DNA of 55,873 nt from JBBAEA01 sp041656175 (GTDB lineage: Bacteria; Myxococcota_A; Bradymonadia; UBA4248): the NCBI GenBank assembly GCA_041656175.1, contig JBBAEA010000006.1, forward strand, positions 1 through 55,873, given 5' to 3'. Below are positions 8,288-16,721 of this stretch, piece after piece (the first letter of the stretch is position 1; the number at the start of each line of letters is the position of its first letter). The notes below the pieces were generated by a model. The model had not been told where the DNA came from and searched no databases. It was given only the letters and a program-made list of their open reading frames with translations. Made by a program: the position numbers and the translations under genes.

Positions 8288-9229
8288 TTAATCTTCGTCG
8301 CTATCGTCTTTTTTTAGCTTCGCCCGCGGGTGCGCGTTGTCGTAGACCTTAGCAATACGCATAAAATTCGAGTGTGTGTAGCGCGCGGTAGTCGATAATT
8401 TTTCGTGGCCAAGCATATCTTGGATCGCGCGCAGGTCGGCGCCTGCTTCCAATAAGTGCGTCGCAAAAGCGTGTCTTAGCCCATGCGGCGATACATCTGT
8501 AGGGAGACCTTTTTTCTCTTCTTCTTCGCTGAGCAATCGACGTATGGAGCGCGCCGTTATGCGCCCACCGCGCGCATTGAGTAGTAGCGCGTCGGGGTCC
8601 TGTTCTCCGTTTTTATCGACGAGTTGTGGGCGCGATTCTGCTAGGTAGCGTCCAATAATGTCGATCGCCGTATGCGATAGCGGGACTTCGCGCTCTTTAT
8701 TACCCTTGCCCACAGTGCGCACCCACTCTTCGAGCAAATCAATCTGCGAAATATTGAGCGCAACCAGCTCTGAAACACGCAAACCGCTGGAGTACATCAA
8801 CTCAAAGGCGCAAATATTGCGCAGCGCTAGCGGTCCCGCGTTTGGGGATAGCTCTAGTAGTACAAAGATATTATCGACAGAGTACGTCTGCTTAATTTGT
8901 TTGGGAATTTTTGGAGTTTGGAAGTTCTCAATAGGAGATTTTTCGATGTATTGTTGGTGCACCAAAAATCGAATAAGGCTACGTACAGCCGATATTTTAC
9001 GTGCACGCGATGCTGGCGACCACTCAGCCTGATTTATCCCCATCCACTCTCGCATGGTTTGGCGATTGAATTCATGCGGCGCCATATCGAGTTCATTGAT
9101 GGAGTCGAGATATTCACGCAGTTGTGCCAAGTCGCTCTCGTAGGCTTGGAGCGTGCAATCGGAGTAGCCTTTGAGCCGCAACGACTTGAGGAACACTGGC
9201 ACAAAACTGAGTAGCGAAGCAGAACTCAT
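8288..9229 (-). CDS. xerC: Tyrosine site-specific recombinase, XerC-like
   Basis: The 313-residue protein has an N-terminal SAM-like DNA-binding domain and a C-terminal catalytic domain with all active-site residues: Arg151 (GLRVSEL), Lys175 (VGKGNKE), His249 and Arg252 (SPHGLRH), His275 (LGHEKLS) and nucleophile Tyr284 (ARYTH). Length and motifs fit the XerC/XerD pair that resolves chromosome dimers at dif. Its ATG overlaps the stop of the upstream PHP-like gene (ATGA), so the two are translationally coupled. It could be XerD or a mobile-element integrase, but no element ends or other phage genes are nearby. The tail is acidic (KKDDSDED). Confidence 0.85.
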   Translation of the reverse strand: MSSASLLSFVPVFLKSLRLKGYSDCTLQAYESDLAQLREYLDSINELDMAPHEFNRQTMREWMGINQAEWSPASRARKISAVRSLIRFLVHQQYIEKSPIENFQTPKIPKQIKQTYSVDNIFVLLELSPNAGPLALRNICAFELMYSSGLRVSELVALNISQIDLLEEWVRTVGKGNKEREVPLSHTAIDIIGRYLAESRPQLVDKNGEQDPDALLLNARGGRITARSIRRLLSEEEEKKGLPTDVSPHGLRHAFATHLLEAGADLRAIQDMLGHEKLSTTARYTHSNFMRIAKVYDNAHPRAKLKKDDSDED

Positions 9230-10071
9230 CGCTCTGGTCGTGAAGCACGATAGCTTTGTGATTTCCTCGATCCGCTACGCTCCCCGCGCCTAGAATTATC
9301 GCGTCTATCACGTCTATCGCCTTTTCGCGCATCCGTGCGCCGCTCATCACGTCGTCCCCGTCGCTCCGAGCCCCGATAATCACGTTCTCGCCCTTGCATC
9401 GGCCTAGCATCGCGCTGTGCACCTAATGGACAGGCATCCCCAATCGGGCGCAGCGATATAGGCCAAAGGTCGTCCTGACAAAGCGAAGCAACGAGTCTTT
9501 CTTGGCTGTAGGAAGGCGCACGCATTAAGGTGGCTACATGCCCTATTTCATCAAGCAAATCAAAAACACCCGAACCACCAACACCAGGTTTAGCTAAGCG
9601 CTGCTGCGCTTCTAACGCTAGCTCGTTGTCAATGCGTCGCCGCGTCGCAGATACGACGTCGATGGCATCAATGCCGTTAAGAGAGAAAATTCTATCTTTA
9701 AAGCCCTTGCCCTGATCGTAAATATTACGCGCAACAACAGCAGCTCCGCGCTCTTTGAAATAATCAATGGTAATTTGCGGATCGGGGTAATCGCCCAAAT
9801 ACTCTCGCCACTCCTCGCTCACAAAATCATCGTCGATTTTCTCTGGGTAGATTACCAAAGTCCCTGCACTCGTCTCAATCTCTAGCCCAATGCCGACGAA
9901 ATAATCGAATTGCTCAGCAATACGCTGAATATCGTATGCATGCGCACTTTGCTCGCGATCAGTAATACAAAATGCATCCAAGTGCGCACAACGCGCCGCC
10001 TCAATCAAGGCTTCAATACCAAACAGCCCGCCGCGCGTAGCCTTTGAATACGTAAACAGATCAATTAGCAT
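9226..10071 (-). CDS. PHP-like domain protein with missing metal ligands and Arg-rich tail
   Basis: The first 200 residues follow the PHP phosphoesterase fold: an opening MLIDLFTYSKATRGG where catalytic members have DLHxHTxxSDG, then FCITDREQ for the usual ITDHD, and VGIGLEIE. The His residues expected at these positions are Phe, Tyr and Arg, so the trinuclear metal site appears lost. The last 65 residues are a very basic, low-complexity tail full of RRD, RGS and ERR, likely to bind nucleic acid or polyanions. GGAG precedes the ATG. It is translationally coupled to the XerC-like gene. A non-catalytic binding role is inferred. Confidence 0.65.
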   Translation of the reverse strand: MLIDLFTYSKATRGGLFGIEALIEAARCAHLDAFCITDREQSAHAYDIQRIAEQFDYFVGIGLEIETSAGTLVIYPEKIDDDFVSEEWREYLGDYPDPQITIDYFKERGAAVVARNIYDQGKGFKDRIFSLNGIDAIDVVSATRRRIDNELALEAQQRLAKPGVGGSGVFDLLDEIGHVATLMRAPSYSQERLVASLCQDDLWPISLRPIGDACPLGAQRDARPMQGRERDYRGSERRGRRDERRTDARKGDRRDRRDNSRRGERSGSRKSQSYRASRPER

Positions 10072-10234
10072 CCTATCTCCTCATTCACTCACGCACTCTC
10101 TTGCGCGCGAGCGCGCTTAGCTTAACACGTTGAGCGCTAGAGTTAAAGTAAGGGTGTTTTTACGCGACCCACTCTTGTTTTACGCCTCCCGTTTAGGGAG
10201 ACTCTGCTCTGTTGAGACTACTACCCCACTCCTC

Positions 10235-10270
10235 GCTAAGGGCTAGCACCCTTAGAACCTGCTCTTATGC
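10235..10270. repeat. Family F small hairpin repeat
   Basis: CTAAGGG-CTAGCA-CCCTTAG is a 7-bp stem followed by AACCTGCTCTTATGCG. The same hairpin-plus-AACCYGYTTTTGTGTG pattern recurs at 43687 and 46004. The surrounding 10072-10361 gap otherwise shows no gene or clear signal. Confidence 0.55.
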
Positions 10271-10361
10271 GTAGTCTCTTGATATTATTGACTTTTTCGT
10301 GAACGCTCGACAACCTTTCGTTATTTTACGCTAGCTACTTTTTTGGCAATTTTCACACTGT

Positions 10362-13300
10362 TCAGAGCTTCCCTAAGGCTAGTCTTGTGTCGGCAAAGCG
10401 CTGGTGAATCTCGAACGCAAAGTCGTCAATAACATTATCAGAGATGGGATCGCCGTTAAACGCAAGCGTAATGCTGGGCAATCCCTCAAGTTCAGCCACG
10501 TGGAAAAATTGAGATTCCGCAATTTTGGAGGGCATGCACTCTAGGGGTCCCACGTTGACGACGCCCAGAATTTGTTTATGGTTCCACGCGTGAAGTGGTG
10601 TACCAATGCTCAAAATCTCTTCGCCTACGAGATCTTTGCGCAAATATTTTTGCGCAGTTTTGAGTATATCGGGAACGCTGTGGCGTTGTGGCCACTTTAG
10701 CGCACGCGCCATCGGGGCGTAACACTTATTAATGATGTGGCGCACAAGTTCCGAGGCGATCTTATCGGTAAAACTCGTCGCCGTTTTGAGGATCTCGCGA
10801 TTAATAACATCGGCGTACTCGATCCATTCGCTAAAATGCGCAAAGAGTACGCGAAGCCCGCGGCGTTCTAGTGCATCGATCATAAAATCGTTGGCAAAGG
10901 GATCGTTTCGCACATAAATTTCGCCTGTTAGGAGCACCGTGGGGACGCTGATGTTTGTTCTATTTTCGGCGAATTCAGCTGCCGCGTCTTTGAGTATTTG
11001 GGCAATACCAAAGAAATTCCCCGTTAATATTTCCTTGGCAATGCTTGTACGCCAGAACTTATATTTAGGCAGATTTTCGAGTAGTAAGACTAATTTTTGT
11101 AGGTATTTTTGATAAATTGCCTCTGTTTTACCTTTAACCTTTTCGATCGGGCGAATATCGTAAAGTGCCGCCATCAGTGTATCACAGGCGACAAAGGCTG
11201 TGTAGATGGCCATAACCGCTACCATGGGGACGCCTTCGCTATAGTCGGTATCAGAGAGAGACCAGATCTTTACTTTCTCCGTTAAGCCTAGCCTCTCCAA
11301 AATAATTTTATCGAGCAGATTATAGCAGCCTAAACGGCATGGTCCGTTGGATCTCGGCATAAAGAAGGCGAGTTTTTCTTCGTCGGGCGACTCATCGACG
11401 CGCTCCAAAAGGGAGCCAAGCGTAATGTGCATCGGTAAGCACTCTTTGCCCGAGGTGTAACGTCTTCCGTATGCCAAGGTTTTACGCGTTGGTATGGGCA
11501 GCGTTTCACAGCGCATGCCTAAGCCTCGAAAGCCTGCAGCGATAATTCTCGCGTTGTCCCCCATCGGTGGAATGAGCAGGACACGGTCTTCGGCTATAAT
11601 ATTCTTAATCGGCGCATTTCGACGCTCTATTTCTGCAAGATCGCGTATCTTCTCATTCTGAGATGCTTCATAAGACTTTACACAGTGAAGGAAGGCTTCG
11701 ACACGTGTTTTCGTTCCAGCATCCCCAGAATGCCCATCGGTTTCGATCACGCAGTAAGGTTTTGCATCCATGATAAAGGATAGGAAATGCAAATTGAAAC
11801 TATCGGGACCACAAGCGTAGTTACTACACCAGAGCGCAAACTGGCGCGGGGTATGGCGAATTTGTGTTGCAGCTCGCAGATTCAATTGTCCATACGTCCA
11901 GTACACGCTTTCGTAAAAAACATCCGTTTCGATGGGGTATGTATCGACGGGTAGCGCCAGCATACCTTGGTTTCGCAGGATATTGGGCACGTTGGAATTG
12001 AGCGCATTGTTGTGAATAGTGTAGTTGCGGCCTAAAACCACAACGATGTCTAGATCGTTTTCTTTGGCGTAGTCGATACAGCGACGTCCAATATTTTGTA
12101 GCTCCTCATCGAAGCGTTGCTGCGCCTCTCGCGCTTGCTCAAAGGCGCGCTGGTGCAGCGCTTTACTCACGCCAAGCCTTTTGGCTATACGCGCACAAGA
12201 TTCCTTAAACTCTTTGCTCTCAAAGTTGCCGATACCCAGATCAATGACCGGCGAAAGCATGCGCGAAGCGGGCAGCTTAAAGTCGTGCTTAATAATATCG
12301 GCGCAGGACTGAACAATGGGACATATCACCGAGTACTCTTCTGTACCAGCAAACTTCCCGCTACGCATCATCGGTAAAAAGAGGTAATCACAGTCGCTCT
12401 CAACCATCTCTGCCGCAACACCATGAAAGTGCTGCATGGGAGCGCAGAACTGAACGTTAGACTCCTCCAGCCCACGTTTTAGATAGCTTAAGCGCCCTCC
12501 TTGGAACTTGTGCACATCGTAACCAAGCGCGTAAAAGTAGTTCGCAAAGAAGGCAAAAAGCGTCTTGGTTTGGAACTCCTCGCTGATTGCGATGGATTTT
12601 CGCCCCTTGGGTGGAAGAGAATCCGTGATAGCGTCAACGAGCTCCAAACGTTCAGCAAAAGGATTTGGGCAAAGATCAGGTAGCTTCTCGCTCTTGCTTC
12701 CCTTATCCCATAAAGAACAAGCCCCTCCCCAATTAAAGTCGAAGGTTTTGTCGTTGAGGCGCACACGTAACTTGTCGATCTTACACAAGTTCCCCTTGCC
12801 CCCACAACCGACGGTGGAACGACAAGTAAAGGTATTGCGCTCCACTATTTCGGCGCGTAAAAAAAGCTCCAAATCGAAGTTTATACCCTCTTCAACGCAG
12901 CCCGCCTTTCGCGCTAGTAGCCCAATCCCGTAAGCCCCCATCATTCCGGGTTTTGGCGGCACTATGACGCGAGCCATAGTCTGGCGAGCAACGGCGGCGG
13001 CTAGAGCATCGGAGCTAAAGGGCATACCTTGGCAAAATACGGTGGAGCCAACGCTTCGGTTTGCCTTTACCCTAAAGAAGTAATTCAAAATAATAGAATC
13101 AAAGATTCCCGCAATAATCGCAGCTTGAGACTCGCCACTGGCTATGGCTTCGTCGATAACCTCGGTCATAAAAACCGAACAGTGTCGCCCAAGGCTAACG
13201 CCCGCATCGGCCGAAAGTGCAATGTCAGAGAGCTCTGCGACGCTCTCAATGCTCTTAAACTTCTTTCCCTGCTCTTCAATGAAAGACCCAGTCCCCGCAC

Positions 13301-14642
13301 TGCAAGCCTCGTTCATCGCAGCATCGACAATCTTCCCTTCGTTTAGGCGAATATACTTCGCATCTTGGCCACCTATTTCGAATATCGTATCAACGCTCGG
13401 ATCAATGGCAATAGCCGCTTCGGCATGGGCAACTATTTCGTTTACCACGTAAACCGCCGTCTTTTTGTAGGCCGCTCCCAGCAATGAGGCGACGATTTCT
13501 CGCCCCGAACCCGTAACACCAAAAGCCGCAACTTGTAGGTCACGATCGTTTTGCTCGCAAAACTGCTTTACCAACGCTTTAGCCGCTCCTATGGGATCGC
13601 CGTTGGTACGCAGATACCCCTCCCAAACGCAATTGCCGCTGAGTACTTGCTTGCTATCGCTGTCGAGTAAAAGCGCTGCCGCTTTAGAACCCGTCGATCC
13701 AATATCAAAGCCCAAAATTACGCGCGAACCACGTATGGGAACCGTTTGTTCCTGTACTTTTAGTCGTTGAACCTGCGCTAAGTGCTCGCGCAACGCCCCT
13801 AAACGATCCAGGCGGTTTCGCGCTTGTTGCACAAAGACTGCCGCCGTTTCGGGGAGTCTTGCGCCCTTAGCCTTTGCAGCCAGCGATGCAGCCCCGATCG
13901 CCTCTAAATAAAGCGAGCTCTGCTCATCTATCTCTAAAAACTCCAAATCGCGTTCCGCGCAAAAACGTCTAAAATGTGCACGGATCCTTGCCGAACGAGA
14001 AACGCCACCGATAAGCATGACACGTTTCGGGCAGAGTTTTGGCTTTATCAAAGCTTGGACATTCTCGCAGATCGCGTCATACACGCCCGCTAAAATTCGT
14101 GATCGCGACTCGCCTTTGTTTGCCAAGTGCGTCATATCGGTTTTGAGAATGACAGGGCACCTACCCGATAGCGCTGCTGAATCTTCGACTGTTTCACACA
14201 GCTCGTCGGCTTGCTCTAAGTTAAGATTAAAACGCTCCACGAGTTGACGCAAAAAGTTGCCCGTTCCTTGGGAACAGCGCGAATTTTCACGAAAAACATC
14301 GGTGCTGCCATTGCGTCGTTCAAAAACCGAAAACCCGCGGCAAGCAATACTCACCAAAGTTACAGGTTCATCATCAAGCAGGGTACTAAGCCCCTCGCGT
14401 TGTGCAGCACGCTGCGGGAGGCTAGCAAAACGGAACTGTCGAGCAAATCTACCCGTTGCCGCAGCTTGTGCGATCTTATAGCCACTCAGCTCTTCTAAAA
14501 TTCGCTTAACTGTAGCCTCTACCTCTTTTTCGTGCACAAGACTAGCGCATTTTTTTATGACAAATTCTTTACCATCGCGCTCAAGAAGAGCATATTTCAC
14601 ACATTCAGCGCCAATATCTAGGCCCAAAAACAATTCACTCAT
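10362..14642 (-). CDS. Giant CoA-substrate-specific enzyme activase (2-hydroxyacyl-CoA dehydratase activator fused to dehydratase-like domain)
   Basis: The 1426-residue protein has two BadF/BcrA-type ATPase modules of the ASKHA fold, opening LGLDIGAECVKYALL (about residue 5) and LGFDIGSTGSKAAALL (about 308). The second has the 4Fe-4S signature NEACSAGTGSF and the second cysteine in SLGRHCSVFM. A cysteine motif GCGGKGNLCK, a DUF2229-like region and a C-terminal HgdB-like dehydratase region follow. Known activators use ATP to push an electron into a dehydratase cluster, a very oxygen-sensitive reaction, which suggests an anaerobic lifestyle. The first module has CSQGTGNF instead. Long stand-alone fusions of this type are widespread and their substrate is unknown. 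No dehydratase subunits are adjacent. Confidence 0.88.
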   Translation of the reverse strand: MSELFLGLDIGAECVKYALLERDGKEFVIKKCASLVHEKEVEATVKRILEELSGYKIAQAAATGRFARQFRFASLPQRAAQREGLSTLLDDEPVTLVSIACRGFSVFERRNGSTDVFRENSRCSQGTGNFLRQLVERFNLNLEQADELCETVEDSAALSGRCPVILKTDMTHLANKGESRSRILAGVYDAICENVQALIKPKLCPKRVMLIGGVSRSARIRAHFRRFCAERDLEFLEIDEQSSLYLEAIGAASLAAKAKGARLPETAAVFVQQARNRLDRLGALREHLAQVQRLKVQEQTVPIRGSRVILGFDIGSTGSKAAALLLDSDSKQVLSGNCVWEGYLRTNGDPIGAAKALVKQFCEQNDRDLQVAAFGVTGSGREIVASLLGAAYKKTAVYVVNEIVAHAEAAIAIDPSVDTIFEIGGQDAKYIRLNEGKIVDAAMNEACSAGTGSFIEEQGKKFKSIESVAELSDIALSADAGVSLGRHCSVFMTEVIDEAIASGESQAAIIAGIFDSIILNYFFRVKANRSVGSTVFCQGMPFSSDALAAAVARQTMARVIVPPKPGMMGAYGIGLLARKAGCVEEGINFDLELFLRAEIVERNTFTCRSTVGCGGKGNLCKIDKLRVRLNDKTFDFNWGGACSLWDKGSKSEKLPDLCPNPFAERLELVDAITDSLPPKGRKSIAISEEFQTKTLFAFFANYFYALGYDVHKFQGGRLSYLKRGLEESNVQFCAPMQHFHGVAAEMVESDCDYLFLPMMRSGKFAGTEEYSVICPIVQSCADIIKHDFKLPASRMLSPVIDLGIGNFESKEFKESCARIAKRLGVSKALHQRAFEQAREAQQRFDEELQNIGRRCIDYAKENDLDIVVVLGRNYTIHNNALNSNVPNILRNQGMLALPVDTYPIETDVFYESVYWTYGQLNLRAATQIRHTPRQFALWCSNYACGPDSFNLHFLSFIMDAKPYCVIETDGHSGDAGTKTRVEAFLHCVKSYEASQNEKIRDLAEIERRNAPIKNIIAEDRVLLIPPMGDNARIIAAGFRGLGMRCETLPIPTRKTLAYGRRYTSGKECLPMHITLGSLLERVDESPDEEKLAFFMPRSNGPCRLGCYNLLDKIILERLGLTEKVKIWSLSDTDYSEGVPMVAVMAIYTAFVACDTLMAALYDIRPIEKVKGKTEAIYQKYLQKLVLLLENLPKYKFWRTSIAKEILTGNFFGIAQILKDAAAEFAENRTNISVPTVLLTGEIYVRNDPFANDFMIDALERRGLRVLFAHFSEWIEYADVINREILKTATSFTDKIASELVRHIINKCYAPMARALKWPQRHSVPDILKTAQKYLRKDLVGEEILSIGTPLHAWNHKQILGVVNVGPLECMPSKIAESQFFHVAELEGLPSITLAFNGDPISDNVIDDFAFEIHQRFADTRLALGKL

Positions 14643-14684
14643 TCAGCTATCTCGCCGTTACCGATTTCATTATTTAATGATAGA

Positions 14685-14925
14685 GAGCTTTGCGCGGGGG
14701 GAACCTTTTTTCTTTTTGCAAAAGAAAAAAGGTTCCCCCCGCACCCCCCTCCAAAAAAGAAAGCACTCTTTTAAGCACTTTTCGAATAAAATGTCATTTT
14801 ATCTTCCATCTGCCTTATTTAATTAGCATTCTTAACTTGTGCTTCTCTACAAAATATCTCATTTTTTAAGACTGTATCGAATTTGTAAAATTAAATTCGT
14901 TATTTCTAGCCGTGCAAAGGTCTCT
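14685..14925 (+). repeat. Family C dispersed repeat, copy 1
   Basis: It opens with GAGAGCTTTGCGCGGGGGGA, then a long A/T-rich hairpin (GGAACCTTTTTTC against GAAAAAAGGTTCC), and continues with AAGCACTCTTTTAAGCACTT, ATTTAATTAGCATT, TAGCCGTGCAAAGGTCTCT. The same blocks, in the same order and mostly identical, recur at 49334-49661, and the hairpin alone at 22430. No open frame is shared, so this is a noncoding interspersed repeat. It fills most of the 14643-15057 gap. Confidence 0.85.
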
Positions 14926-15057
14926 GATATTAATTTCCAGTAGAAAACATTTCGTCGCGTAAGCGCTGTCTAAGACAGTTCGATAAAAAGCCCGTAATCA
15001 TATCATCCATTTTCCTACCATTTTCCTCGTATGACAGCACGAGGCAATAAAACATGC

Positions 15058-16239
15058 TCACGAAATTAAATCGTGCAAGCCACTTACTAAATCCAAGCGC
15101 ATTCGCAATCCTAAGGGGCAATACTTGATACCTTCACGCAACGAGGCATCAAGCAGCCAATCCCAATCTTCCAACAAAAAGAGTGCTAAAGCGCTTTTTT
15201 TGTTCGTGTAAAGTGCTTTCCACGGGCCAAGGAAGGCTGCATCGTCGCTTGATTTTAGGTACTGCTTGGCGCGCGCACAAAGCGTTTTCGGCCGTCGCGC
15301 TGCCAATACATAGCAAAGCGCGTCGTAGAGCGCAAAGCGTATTTTGGCATCCTCCCAATCAATGATTGCAAAATCGTGATGGTTCTTAGCTAAAAGAATA
15401 TTTCCCTCTTGAAAGTCGCCGTGTGTAAGGGCTAAATGAACCTCACCTTGATAAGAAGCTAATTTGGCACATGCTTCCCAGAAGAGGCGTAGTTTTTGGC
15501 TACTAAGCCCTGGCCAACGTTTATCCAAGTTATCCCCTTTAATCCATAACTTAGCCAATATATTTTCGCTATATTGCTTTGCTTGAACAATCTGCTCGTC
15601 GTTCTTTGCGATGGCAAACAATTCGTTAGCAATACGCTGAATAAGATCGTGCGTTCGCAGTTTTTGGTGGTAGCGATTGAGCGGTTGAAAATCGATGAGG
15701 GGCTCATCGAAGTATGCCAAATCGGGGCTCAGCGAAGTGATGGGCAGAATGCTAGCATATCGCCCAACAAGCCTTTGTCTTATGCGAATTTCATTCTTTA
15801 ACGAGTTTTCGCTAAAGCCTACCTTTCGGTGTACGCGGCAGTACATCTGCTCGAAATCAAAGAAGCGTATGCGCTGGTTTCCAGGCAAAATCATTGCGTG
15901 TTTTGCAGATTTAATGGCGCCGTTTAAGGCGAAAGCGGGTCTTAGGAGAGCCTCGAAGGTGGGGGCATAGTGCAGGGTTTGTGCTGCAATGCGCTGTGCA
16001 ACGCATCGCCACCGAGCGGGGCTATGTCGCATGGAGTCATACAAAAACCGTCGCCCTGTTTTGCTAAACTCGCGCTGCACAAAAACGCCATAAAATGGAT
16101 GGTAGTACCATTGTTGAAATGCTAACTGCGGCTCTTCGCAAAGCGCAAGATCGGGCTCCAAACTCTTAAAGAGCTGCTCGATGGAGGCTAGAAAGAGGGA
16201 GTGAAAGTTTTCTCTTTGTTTAAGTTCTGCTATGCGCAT
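15058..16239 (-). CDS. Aminoglycoside phosphotransferase-fold kinase (APH family)
   Basis: The C-terminal half of this 393-residue protein has the APH catalytic signature: HGDFQEGN (His273, Asp275, Asn280) and the metal-binding DWED (Asp294). The family transfers phosphate from ATP to small molecules such as sugars, choline, homoserine or antibiotics. The N-terminal half has no recognised substrate-specificity motif. AAGGA lies 6 bases before the ATG. It is divergent from a glycogen-synthase-like gene, and some APH-fold enzymes are maltose or glucosamine kinases, so a sugar substrate is possible but unproven. An overlapping 63-codon frame at its 3' end is not considered real. Confidence 0.8.
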   Translation of the reverse strand: MRIAELKQRENFHSLFLASIEQLFKSLEPDLALCEEPQLAFQQWYYHPFYGVFVQREFSKTGRRFLYDSMRHSPARWRCVAQRIAAQTLHYAPTFEALLRPAFALNGAIKSAKHAMILPGNQRIRFFDFEQMYCRVHRKVGFSENSLKNEIRIRQRLVGRYASILPITSLSPDLAYFDEPLIDFQPLNRYHQKLRTHDLIQRIANELFAIAKNDEQIVQAKQYSENILAKLWIKGDNLDKRWPGLSSQKLRLFWEACAKLASYQGEVHLALTHGDFQEGNILLAKNHHDFAIIDWEDAKIRFALYDALCYVLAARRPKTLCARAKQYLKSSDDAAFLGPWKALYTNKKSALALFLLEDWDWLLDASLREGIKYCPLGLRMRLDLVSGLHDLIS

Positions 16240-16346
16240 AGAAATCCTTAGCTAAGAGCTACATACGGGGGGCGTAGCGCGAGGCATGCATAAAGCCCTG
16301 TTAAGGCCAAAATCAGACTGGGCGTAGCGAGGACTTCTCGTCAGAA

Positions 16347-16491
16347 AGGGGGTAGCGCGGGATCGCCGAGAAAAACGCAGCGTGAACGCATGCCATGCGG
16401 CGAATGAGCGGAATGAGCGAATACGACGCATGGCATTGCAGTGAACCCTGCGTTTTTTGAGGAAGCCCGCGCGTAGGGGGAAACTTCCCCC
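16347..16491 (-). repeat. Family A hairpin element, copy 4
   Basis: On the minus strand: G5-AAGTTT-C5, flank TACGCGCGGGCTTCCTC, palindrome, then GGCGATCCCGCGCTACCCCC. Here GCGCGGG pairs with CCCGCGC, a covarying version of the GCGCAAG stem. On the plus strand AAAAACGCAG (16371-16380) pairs with CTGCGTTTTT (16448-16457), and CATGCCATGCG with CGCATGGCATT. The tip contains GAGCGAATAC, complement of GTATTCGCTC, and GAATGAGCG repeats. It lies between divergent genes. The rest of 16240-16721 shows no gene. Confidence 0.85.
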
Positions 16492-16721
16492 ACCAAGCTA
16501 AAGTCTTAAAAACAGCCAATGATACGACGTTGCGGATGCCCAGCCTTATGCCCCTTGAACTATATAGGACCGATAGGGCAAAAGTTTCAAGAGGGCGGCG
16601 GAGGGCGAGTCTAGCTTTGGCTTGACAATTTATGGGGATTGGCATTAGTTTATTGTGCTTTGGGGGGAGCAGTAACATTTTCCCCGCGCTTATGCGTGGG
16701 CATGGAGAGTCGAACAGAGAG

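Noticed and set aside
8288..9229. Integrase of a mobile element
   Set aside because: No attachment repeats, tRNA target or phage genes are near, and length and motifs fit chromosomal XerC.
14930..15121. 63-codon frame overlapping the end of the APH-fold kinase
   Set aside because: It overlaps the supported gene in another frame and has no recognised content.
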